DNA of 56,364 bases, from positions 1-56,364 of the forward strand of contig JAPOPM010000159.1 of the NCBI GenBank assembly GCA_026712905.1, read 5' to 3'. The translations under genes and the position numbers were made by a program. The notes under the pieces were generated by a model that worked only from the letters and a program-made list of their open reading frames with translations, ran no database searches and was not told the DNA's origin. The DNA comes from Deltaproteobacteria bacterium. GTDB lineage: Bacteria; Desulfobacterota; Binatia; UBA9968; JAJDTQ01. Within the stretch, counting starts at the first letter, position 1; every line of letters begins with the position of its first letter. Of the stretch, positions 15,351 through 26,100 are shown piece after piece.

Positions 15351-17123
15351 ATGAATCGACCCACAATCGAGGACAACTGCTTGACAACCACCGGCATCCG
15401 CTACGAGCCCCATGAGAAGCCTCCGGTCGTGCTCTCCCTGGGCCTCGGCCTGCAACTCGCGGTCATCAGCGCCACCGTCACCATCCTGATCCCCACGGTG
15501 GTGATGCGCGCCGCCGGCGCCGCGGAGGCTCACCTGGCATGGGCCGTGTTCGCCGCCACCTTCATCTGCGGGGCGGCCACGGTGTTGCAGACCGCCCGGT
15601 TCGGCCGTGTCGGCATGGGTCAGGCGCTCATGATGGGCAGTTCCGGGGCCTTCATCGCGGTGTGCATCACCGCGGCGGCCGAAGGCGGTCCGGCACTGCT
15701 CGCCACGCTCGTCGTGGTCGCCGCGCTCTTCCAGCTCCTGCTGTCCGCGCGGCTGTCGCTGTTCCGGCGGATCATGACGCCGGCCGTCTCGGGGACGGTC
15801 ATCATGCTGATACCCGTGACGGTGATGCCGGTCGTCTTCAAGATGCTCTCGGACGTGCCCGACGGCAGCCCGGCGGCCGCCGCGCCGGTGAGTGCCGTCG
15901 TCACGATCCTGGTGATCCTCGGCGCCTCGCTGAAGGCCACCGGGGCGCTGCGGCTGTGGGCGCCGGTCCTCGGCGTTGCCTGTGGCGCCGTGGTCGCGGC
16001 GCCCTTCGGCATCTACGACATGAGCGGTGTCGCGGCGTCGTCGTGGATCGGTCTGCCCAACGGCCAATGGCCGGGACTCGCCTTCGACTTCGGGCCGGCG
16101 TTCTGGGTGCTGCTTCCGGCGTTCCTGCTGGTGGCGCTCATCGGCTCCATCCGCACCATCAGCAGCTCCATCGCCGCCCAGCGCACGTCGTGGCGCCGGC
16201 CCCGGGCGGTGGATTTCCGCGCGGTCCAGGGCGCCGCCGCCGTGGACGGCATCGGCAACCTGGTGTCCGGCATCGCCGGCACGGTGCCGAACACCGCCTA
16301 TACCACCGCCGTGTCCGTGGCCGAGCTCACCGGCGTCGCCGCCCGCGGCCTCGGGGTGGCCGCGGGTGTCATCCTGATGGCGCTCGCATTTCTTCCCAAG
16401 GCTCTCGCCCTGGTGGTGGCGATCCCGGCTCCGGTGGTCGGCGCCTACCTGAGCGTGATCGTCGCCATGCTCTTCGTGATCGGTATGAAGATGGTCCTCC
16501 AGGATGGCATCGATTACCGCAAGGGATTGGTGGTCGGCGTCGCCTTCTGGGTTGGGGTGGGGTTCCAGCAGGGCGTGGTGTTCCCGGAATATGTTGCCGG
16601 GTTCGCGGGCGGTCTCTTCCACAACGGGATGACGGCGGGCGGTTTGACGGCCATACTCCTGAGTGCGTTCCTGGATTTGACGGAACCGCGCCGGCGGCGG
16701 ATCGAGTGCGAGCTGGACGTCGCCGGGATCCCGAAGATCCGGGAGTTTCTCTCCGATTTCACTTCCGCGAGCGGTTGGAACGCCGCCGTGGGGGACCGCC
16801 TCGCCGCCGCCGCCGAGGAGTCGTTGCTGACGCTCTTGCAACGACGCGATGCAGGCGGCGGCGAGGATGGCCGCCAGCGCCTGCGTCTGGTGGCGTACAA
16901 GCAGGACGGCGGGGCGATCCTGGAGTTCGTCGCCGCGCCCGGAGCGGAAAACCTGCAGGACAGGATGGCGCTCCTGGCCGAGCAGGCCGGCGATGTGCCC
17001 GGCGAGTCGGAGATGTCGCTGTGGTTGTTGCGCCACCTGTCGGCGTCGGTTCGCCATCAGCAATATCACGATACGGATATCCTCACAGTGCGCGTGGAAG
17101 CGCCACCCGGAGAAGATAAATGA
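15351..17123 (+). CDS. NCS2-like permease with C-terminal RsbW/HATPase-like domain
   Basis: A 590-aa protein. Residues about 30-440 are a nucleobase-ascorbate (NCS2, xanthine/uracil permease) fold with many transmembrane helices, including the half-conserved 'GTVPNTAYTTAVSVAELTGVAARG'. The family's usual Q/E-N pair before the Gly is replaced, so the cargo may not be a nucleobase. Residues about 445-590 form a soluble domain with an RsbW-type ATPase look ('AAAAEESLLTLL', 'WLLRHLSASVRHQQYHDTDILTVRVE'), but its N-box Asn is not obvious. The ATG at 15351 is chosen over the TTG at 15348. Its stop overlaps the PKS start (ATGA), so the two are translationally coupled: it may export the PKS product or sense a related cue. 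Confidence 0.75.
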   Translation: MNRPTIEDNCLTTTGIRYEPHEKPPVVLSLGLGLQLAVISATVTILIPTVVMRAAGAAEAHLAWAVFAATFICGAATVLQTARFGRVGMGQALMMGSSGAFIAVCITAAAEGGPALLATLVVVAALFQLLLSARLSLFRRIMTPAVSGTVIMLIPVTVMPVVFKMLSDVPDGSPAAAAPVSAVVTILVILGASLKATGALRLWAPVLGVACGAVVAAPFGIYDMSGVAASSWIGLPNGQWPGLAFDFGPAFWVLLPAFLLVALIGSIRTISSSIAAQRTSWRRPRAVDFRAVQGAAAVDGIGNLVSGIAGTVPNTAYTTAVSVAELTGVAARGLGVAAGVILMALAFLPKALALVVAIPAPVVGAYLSVIVAMLFVIGMKMVLQDGIDYRKGLVVGVAFWVGVGFQQGVVFPEYVAGFAGGLFHNGMTAGGLTAILLSAFLDLTEPRRRRIECELDVAGIPKIREFLSDFTSASGWNAAVGDRLAAAAEESLLTLLQRRDAGGGEDGRQRLRLVAYKQDGGAILEFVAAPGAENLQDRMALLAEQAGDVPGESEMSLWLLRHLSASVRHQQYHDTDILTVRVEAPPGEDK

Positions 17124-20100
17124 GCCGAGAGTCTTTCGATCCTTCCCCAAAGCGGGGCGCCCGCGCGCCCGTTCCGGCCGGAGAGCCCATCGCCATCGTC
17201 GGCATGGCGTGCCGGTTTCCGGGCGCGCCGGACATCGCCTCCTTCTGGCGCCTGCTGGAAGCGGGCGAGCACGCCATCACCCAGGGGGTCCCGGGGTCGG
17301 GTGTCGGGCGCATCGGCGAGCTGTTCCCGGACGCCGCGGTGCAGAGCGAAGCGTGCCGGTTCGGCGCCTTCGTCACCGACATCGACCGGTTCGACGCGGC
17401 CTTCTTTCGCATCTCGCCGGTGGAGGCGGCCCTGCTGGACCCGCAGCAGCGCATGATGCTGGAGACGAGCTGGCAGGCGCTGGAAGACGCGGGGGTGGAC
17501 CCGGAGCGGCTCAAGGGCACCCGTACGGGCGTGTACGCGGGCATCAGCAACAACGAGTACCGTGGGCTCATCCTCGGGGCCAGCGAGACCGCCGAGCCGG
17601 CCACCAGCCTCTACACGGTCACCGGTACCTCCTTCAACACGGCCATCGGCCGGGTCGCCTTCGCCCTCGGGCTGGAGGGGCCGGCCATGGCGGTGGACAC
17701 CGCCTGTTCCTCGTCGCTGGTGGCGATGCACCAGGCGGTGTCGGGTCTGCAGCGGGGCGAGGCGGACCTGGCGCTCGCCGGCGGCGTGCACGCGATCCTT
17801 TCCGGGCGGCTGTTCGAGCTGCGCGGCAACGCCGGCATGCTTGCCCCGGACGGACGCTGCAAGACTTTCGATGCCGCCGCCAACGGCTACGTGCGCGGCG
17901 AGGGTTGCGGCATCGTGGTGCTCAAGCGGCTCGCCGACGCGGAGGCGGACGGCGACCGCATCTGGGGGGTGATCCGCGCCGTGGCGGTGAACCAGGATGG
18001 CGCCAGCCCGGGCCTGACGGTGCCCAGCGGACCGGCACAGGAGCGGGTCATCGCCGACGCCCTCGCCCGGGCCGGCGTGCTGCCGTCGGACGTGGACTAC
18101 GTCGAGGCGCACGGCACGGGCACGCCGGTGGGAGATCCCATCGAGGCGGGCGCCACCGGGGCCGCCTACGGCGAGGGCCGCGATCCGGACCGTCCGCTGC
18201 TGATCGGTTCGGTGAAGACCAACGTCGGCCACCTGGAGTCCGCCGCCGGCGTGGCGGCGCTTATCAAGGTCGTGCTGTCGATGCAGCGCGGGACGATACC
18301 GAGGCATCTGAACTTCCGCGAGCCGAATCCGGAGATGGAATGGAGCCGGTTGCCCCTGCGCGTGACCGCCGAACCGACGGACTGGCCCCGCCGCCCCGGA
18401 CTCCCGCCCCTGGCCGGGATCAGCGGTTTCGGTTGGTCGGGCACCAACGCGCACGTGGTGGTGCAGGGGTACGACGCTCCGGCCGCGACCGGGCCGATGC
18501 GCTGGCCCGCGGGGCCGTCTCGGGCCATCGCCGTGCGGCAAGCCGAGGAACCCGCCGCGCCGGCGGGCCTCGAGGCGCGCCGGACCCGCCTCCTGCCGCT
18601 CTCGGGCAAGACCGAGGATGCGCTGCGGGGGCTGGCCGGGCGGTATCTGGACTGGCTCGACAAGCACGCCGGCGAGCCTTCGTCCGGGAGAGGGGCACGA
18701 GACTCCCTGCTTTCGGACATGGCGTGGACGGCGAGCGTGGGCCGGAGCCATTTCGGTCATCGCAAGGCGTTGCCATTCCGGGATGCCGCGAACCTGCGCG
18801 AGGGGCTGCGGGAGCTGGCCGGCGCCGGCGGAACCACGGCGCCGGTCGCGGACGCGCCCGCCCGAGTGGCGTTCGCCTACACCGGCCAGGCCAGCCAGTG
18901 GGTGGGCATGGGGAAGGACCTCTACGAGACCGAGCCGGTGGCCCGTGCGGTGCTGGACCGTTGCGACGCGGTGCTGCGGGAGGAGCGCGGCGTCTCGCTG
19001 CTGGACGTGATGTTCGGCCGGACCGGAGACCTGGACGACCCGGCGTGGACGCAGCCCGCCATCTATGCCCTGGAGTGCGCGCTGACCGCGCTGTGGTCGA
19101 GCCTCGGAATCCGGCCCGACGTGGTGGTGGGGCATAGCCTCGGCGAGATCGCGGCGGCGCAGGCGGCGGGGGGGTTCGGCCTCGAGGAGGGGTTGCGCTT
19201 CGCCGCCGCCCGCGGCGCGCTGATGGGAGCGCTGCCCGGCGAGGCGGCGATGGCGGCGATCTTCGCCACCGAGGAGCGGGTGGCGGAAGCGGTGGAGCAG
19301 TTGAACGCCGCCGCCGGCGGCCCCGGCGTGAGCATCGCCGCGGACAACGGCGCCAGCCAGGTGATCAGCGGATACGCGGCGGACGTGGAGGCGGTGCTGG
19401 CGCGCTTCGAGAGCGAGGACGTGCAGGTTCGGCGGCTGAGGAAGAGCCCGGCCTACCACAGCGCCGTGGTGGAGCCCGCCCTCGACGGCGTGGAAGCGGC
19501 GCTTTCGGGCGTGGCCGTCGCCGCGCCTTCGGTGGTTTTCGTCAGCACGGTGACCGGCCGGGTGACGGAGCCGGGGAAGGTGCTGGACGGTGGCTACTGG
19601 CGCCGCCAGGCGCGGGAACGGGTGGCGTTCCGGAGCGCGGTGGAGACGCTGGCGGAGCTGGGGGTGGATGCCGTGGTGGAGATCGGACCTCACGCGGTGT
19701 TGGGGCCCATCGTGTCCATGGCCTGGCCGGCGGCCCCCGTTCCGGTGCTGTCGAGCCTCAGGCGTCCGCCGCGCGACACGCCGGCGGACGAGGCCCGGGA
19801 CTCCTTCGTGGCCGCCGCGGCCGAGGCCTACGAGGCGGGGCTCCCGGTGTCGTTTGCCGGGCTTTTCGGCGGCGAGGAACGGCGCCGGATCGCCTTGCCG
19901 AACTATCCCTTCGTGCGCGAGCGCCATTGGTTCCGGGCGCCGCGCCGCCGGCGCCAAGGCGCCGGCCATCCTTTGCTCGGCAACCGGCACGAGTCCGCCA
20001 GCGGCGAGGTGACCTACGAGACCGAGGTGTTTCCCTCCGATCCCTCGTGGCTCGACGATCACCGGGTGTTCGGGCGGCTGGTGGCGCCGGGTGCGCTCTA

Positions 20101-23100
20101 CGGCGCCATGGCGGCCGCGGCATCGGCCGCGGAGGGGGCCGGTGGCGGGGTGTTGGAGGACATGCAACTCCACAATCCGCTGATCTTCTCCGAGCGCGAT
20201 AGCGGCGAAGGCGACGAAGCTGGCCGGAAGATGCAGGTGCTGCTCGACGCCGCCGGCGACACGCCGTCGCGCCGCGTCAGAATCCTGAGCCGCCCCGACG
20301 ACGGGGAGCGATGGACGCTGCACGCGGAGGCACGGGTGGCGCCGGGCGCCGGCGGTCCCAACGCCGAGGCGCGGGTGGACCTGGACAGCCTCAAGGCGGG
20401 GCTGTCGCCGGAGGACGTGCCGGCGTTCTACCGCGCCAAGGCCGAGGTGGGGATCGGCCTTGGTCCCGCGTTCCAGACGCTCAAGGCCGTGTGGTCCCGG
20501 ACCGGCGAGGCCGTGGGCGAGGTGGCGCTTCCGAAGGCCCTGGAAGGGAGCGGTCTGGACGTGCATCCGCTGCTGCTCGACGGCTGCTTCCAGGTCATGG
20601 CCGCGGCCCGCGGTCCCGCCGGGGGCGAAGGCGGCATCACCTACCTGCCGTTCGGCTGGGACCGGCTGTGGTTGAAGGGCCGGCTGCCCGAGCGGCTGGT
20701 GTGCCACGTGCGCATGCGCGAGGCGCCTTCGGGCGCGAATCCGGACTCGGAGAGCGGTGAGCCGCGGGAGGTGCTGAGCGGCGAGCTGCGGGTCTACGAG
20801 CCCGACGGCGTCCTGGTGGGCGAGTTCACGGGGTATACGGTGAAACGGGCAACGCGGGCCGCGTTGCTCGCCGCCGTGGAAGGCCTCGAAGAGCTGCTGT
20901 ACGAGATTGTGTGGCGCGACCGGCCGTTGGCGCCGGGCATGCCGGCGGCGGACTTCTTCCCGAGTCCCGCCGCCGCCCGGGGCAAGTTGTTCTCGGAGTA
21001 CATGGCGGACGAGGGCGTGGAGGCCGCGGACCGGGCGGCCCTGCTGGATGATTTGGAGCGGTTGTCGCGTTCCTATGCCCTCGCGACCCTGGACAAGCTG
21101 GGCTGGGAACGCAAGGTGGGCGCTGCGGTAGACTCGGAGGAATTGCGGCAACGGCTGGAAGTCCAGCCGGAGCACCAACGTCTGTTCCGGCGGCTGCTGG
21201 AGATGCTGGCCCGGGCGGGCGTCGTCGAGGAGACGGACGGGCGCTTCACGGTGCGGGTGGGTTCCGGGGACGCGCTGCCCGAGGAGATGCACGACGACCC
21301 GGATGCGTTCGCGGTCCGGATGCTGGGACTATACTCACACGGTACCACCGAGATCGGCCTGTTCCGGCGCTCGGCGGGCGCCCTCGCAGAGGTGTTGCGC
21401 GGCCACGCGGACCCCCTGACGCTGCTGTTCAGCAGCGGCGAGCCCACGGCGGCGGACCTGTACCTCAAGGCGCCGGCGGCGCGCGCGGCCAACCGGATGC
21501 TGGCCGATGCGGTGCGCGTGCTCGTGGCCGGTTTGCCGGAGGGACGGCGGCTGCGGGTCATCGAGGTGGGGGCGGGCACGGGCTCGGCCACCGCGTCGGT
21601 GTTGCCGGAGCTTCCGGCCGGGCGGTTCGACTACACGTACACGGACATCTCGGCGGGCTTCTTCGCGGAGGCGGAGGCGCGTTTCGGCGACGCCGGCGGC
21701 GCCATCCAGTACCGCGTGCTGGACATCGAGAAGGAGCCGCTGCCCCAGGGATTCGACCTCCACGGGTACGACCTGCTCATCGCCTCCAACGTGCTGCACG
21801 CGACGCGCTATCTTCAGGAGACGCTGGCCCACTGCCGGGACCTTCTTGCGCCGTCGGGCCAACTCCTCGCTCTCGAGAACCAGCGCGGCCAGGGTTGGCT
21901 GGATCTGACCTTCGGACAACTGGACGGCTGGTGGCGGTTCGCCGACCATTACCGGCCGCACCACGCCCTGGCCGGTCCGCCGGTGTGGCGGCAGGCTCTG
22001 GGCGACGTGGGCTTCGCCGCGGCCGACGTGCTGGGCGTGGACGAGTCGGACGCGGCCGGACCGCCGGACCGGGGCGTGGTCCTGGCTCAGGGGCCGGTGG
22101 AGGTGGCCGAGGAGCGCGGGCTGTGGGTACTGGCCGCGGACCGCGGCGGGGCGGCGGCCGAGTTGGCGGCGGCGCTGGCGGCGCGGAACCAGATGGTGGT
22201 GCTGGCGGGGGCGAAGGAGGGGAGCGACGGGCGGTCGCCGGAGGACGGCGCCGGAGTCGTGGAGAGGGCGGTTGAACCGTTGCGCCGCGAGTCGTGGGAA
22301 GCGCTCTTGCGCGGCCTCCCGAACGAGGTGCCGCTGAGCGGCGTCGTGCACTCGGCGGGCCTGGACGGTCACGGGCCGGAGGCCACCACGGACGAGATGG
22401 CCGAGGACGCGAAGCAGGCCGCGGCCGGGGCGCTGGCGCTGCTGCAAGGGGTGGTGGACTCGGACGCGGTGCCGGGCAAGGGCCTGTGGCTGTTGACCCG
22501 CGGCGCCCAGGTGCTGGAGCGGGAGAGCCGCGGAGAGCTGGCGGGCGCGCTGCTCTGGGGCATGGGCAAGGTGGTGGCCAGGGAAGCGCCCCACCTTCAG
22601 CCGCGGATGATCGACCTGGACCCGGAGGCCGCGGCGCCGCCGGAGGCGCTTGCCGAGGAGCTCCTCTACCCGGACGCCGAGACCCACGTCGCCTACCGCA
22701 GGGGCTCCCGCCGGGCGGCCCGGCTGGTGCGGGCCGGCGCGGGCATGGAGCGGCTGGCCTTGCCGGACGAGCCGGGCTGGGTAGTCTCGCCGGACCCGGG
22801 CGGCGTCCTGGAGGGGCTGGACGTGGAGCCGGTGCCGGCGCGCGCCCTGGAGCCCAGGGAAGTCCGCGTCGCGGTGGAGGCCGCCGGCCTCAACTTCTGG
22901 GACGTGTTCCGTTCCCTCGGCTTCATCCAGGAAGGGTTGCTGGGCGGCGAGATGTGCGGCCACGTTCTGGAAACGGGCTCCGAGGTAACCGCCGTCGAGC
23001 CCGGAGACCGGGTGGTGGGATTGGGGTTCGGCACCTTCACGCCGGAAGTGGTCACCCGGGAGGAGATGGTGGCGCTCGCGCCGGAGGGCATGCCGCTGAC

Positions 23101-26100
23101 GGCGCTGGCGACGCTCCCCACCGCGTTCGTGTCGGCCGCTCTCTCCTACGAGTTGGCCGAGTTGAAGGCGGGTGACCGGGTGCTGATCCACGCCGGCGCC
23201 GGCGGCGTGGGCCTCGCGGCCATCCAGTTGGCACAGGCGGCCGGGGCGGAGGGCTTCACCACCGCCAGCGCGCCCAAACAGGCCTATCTACGGTCCCTCG
23301 GCGTCACCCACGTGTTCGACAGCCGCAGCACGGCGTTCGGCAAGGAGGTCCTGGACGCTACCGGCGGCGCGGGCGTGGGCGTGGTGGTGAACAGCCTTAC
23401 CGGCGAGGGCTTCATCGACGCGAGCCTGTCCTGTCTGGCCCGCGGCGGCCGGTTCGTGGAGCTGGCCCGGCGTGACATCCTCTCCGAAGAGGAGATGGCC
23501 GCGGTGCGTCCGGACGTGGCCTATTTCATCCTGGAGCTGGACGTTCTCAAGTCGGATGACCCGGCACGGGCGGGCACGGCCCTCAACAAGGTGATGGAAC
23601 AACTGGCGGCCGGCGAGGTGCGGCCGTTGATCCACAGCCGCTGGCCATTGGCGGAGACCGGGGAGGCCATGCGCTTCATGCGTGCCGCCCGGCACGTGGG
23701 CAAGATCGTGCTGGCGGCGCCGCCCCTGGCGAACGGCGGCCTGCGGCAGGACCGCACCTACCTCGTGACCGGCGGTCTGGGCGGCATCGGCTGCGTGCTG
23801 GCCGAGTGGCTCGCGGACCGGGGCGCGGGGGCCATCGTGCTGAACGGGCGCCGGGATCCCGACCCGGCCGTGGCGGAGACCATCGCCGCCCTCCGGGCGC
23901 GCGGCGCGGCGGTGCGGGTGGAACTGGCGGACGTGACCGACGGCGCGGCTGTGGACGCCATGCTGGAGCGGATCGAACAGGACCTGCCGCCCCTCGGAGG
24001 CGTGATCCACAGCGTCGGGGTGCTGTCGGACGCCGCCCTCGGCAACCAGAACTGGGAGCGGTTCGAGGCGGTGCTGTGGCCCAAGGTGCTGGGCGCCTGG
24101 CACCTGCACCGGGCCACGGCGGACCGCGATCTGGACATGTTCGTGCTGTTCTCAAGCGTGGCCGGCGTGCTGGGCAATCCCGGCCAGGCCAACCATGCCG
24201 CGGCCAACGCGTTTCTCGACCAGCTCGCCGCCCACCGCCGGGCGCGGGGCCTTCCGGGGCAGACCATCGCCTGGGGCGCGTGGGCCGGGCTCGGCGAAGC
24301 CGAGGAACAGCGGGAGCGCATCGCCCGGCAATTGGAAGCGTCGGGTACCGGCTGGATGAGCCCGCAGCAAGGTCTTCGGGCATTCGACCGGATGGTCCGG
24401 CAGGATCCGGCCTCCGCCATGGTGGCGGCCGTGGACTGGGCGTCGTATGGCGAGGCGGTCCAGGAAACCCCGGCGTTCCTGGAGGAGCTTCTGTCCACGG
24501 ACTCCGACGGCGCCGGTGACGTCGCGGCCCTTGCGGACGATCTGCCGTCGATGCTGCGGGCGACCCCGGCCGCGGGGCGGGAAGCACTGCTCGTGTCGTT
24601 CCTGCAACAGGAAGTGCAGGCGGTGCTGCGGCTGCCGTCGGCGCCCGCCCCCACGGTGGCGTTCTTCGATCTCGGCATCGACTCGCTCATGGCGGTGGAG
24701 CTTCGGAACCGGTTGAACCGCGCGTTCGCCGGGGAGTACGTGGCTCCCAACACCGTGGTATTCGACTACCCGGACATCGCCGCGCTCGCGCACCACCTGG
24801 CCGGGGAACTGGGCGAGGCGGGCGCAGGGGCCACCGAAGTTGTGTCTGCTCCAGAGCCCCCTCCGAGGGAACGGTTGGACGACGACGGCATCGCCATCGT
24901 GGGCATGGCGTGCCGTTTCCCCGGCGCTCCGGATCTCGCCGCGTTCTGGCGCCAGCTCGAGGCGGGCACGGACGCGGTGACCGACGGACGCCCGGACCCG
25001 GGCTCCTGGGACGGCGTCGTCGGAGACCCGGCGAGCCCGGACGAATGGTCCCGGGTGGGTGGTTTCATCGAGGACATCGACAAGTTCGACGCGGCGTTCT
25101 TTCGCATCACTCCCATCGAGGCGCGGATGATGGACCCGCGGCAGCGGCTGCTGCTGGAGACGAGCTGGCACGCGCTGGAAGACGCGGGCATCGACCCGGA
25201 AACGCTCCGGGGCAGCCGCACCGGCGTGTACGCCGGGGTCAGCAACGGCGACTACCGGGACCTCGCGTTGGCCATGGGCCGCTCTCACGGATACCTGGGC
25301 ACGACCACAAGCGTGGCCACCGGGCGGGTGGCGTTCGTCCTGGGTCTCAACGGCCCCGCGGTGCCGGTGGACGTGGCGTGCGCGTCGTCGCTGGCGGCGG
25401 TGCACCAGGCGGTTTCCGCGCTGCGCCAGGGGGAGGTGGACCTGGCCCTTGTCGGCGGGGTCAACGCCATGCTGTCGCCCACGGTCACGATGTTCATGCG
25501 GGAGGCCGGCATGCTGTCCGCGAGCGGCCGCTGCCGCACCTTCGACGCCGGAGCCGACGGTTTCGTCCGGGGCGAGGGTTGCGGCATGGTGGTGCTGAAG
25601 CGGCTGAGGGAGGCGCAGGCGGACGGGGACCGGATCTGGGGCGTGGTCCGGGGATCGGCGGTGAACCAGAACGGCGCCGCCGCCGGGCTTACGGTCCCCA
25701 ACGGGCCGGCGCAGGAGCGGGTGATCGAGGATGCCCTGTCGCGGGCGGGGATCGCGCCCGCGGAGGGGGACTACCTGGAGGCACACGGCGCGGGGTCGGA
25801 CCTCGGCGATCCCATCGAGGTGAACGCCGCGGCGTCGGCCTACGGCAGGGGACGCGAGGAGGCGCGGCCCCTGCTGATGGGATCGGTGAAGACGAACATC
25901 GGCCACCTGGAATGCGCGGCGGGTGTCGCGAGCCTGATCAAGACGGTGCTGGCCATGCACCACGGCGTCATACCCAGGCATCTGCACTTCCATGAGCCGA
26001 ACCCGCACCTGGACTGGGACGATCTCCCGGTGCGCGTGGTCTCCGAGGCAACGGAATGGCCGCTTCGCCCGGACCACCCGCCGCGAGCCGGCGTCAGCGC

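Noticed and set aside
15234-17150. A 638-codon minus-strand open frame opposite the permease
   Set aside because: Low-complexity charged product and no domain; the plus strand gives a well-formed NCS2 membrane protein.
17066-21292. A 1408-codon open frame on the minus strand opposite the PKS
   Set aside because: A codon-bias shadow of G+C-rich coding DNA: the product is His/Arg/Gly-rich without domains, while the plus strand encodes clear PKS domains.
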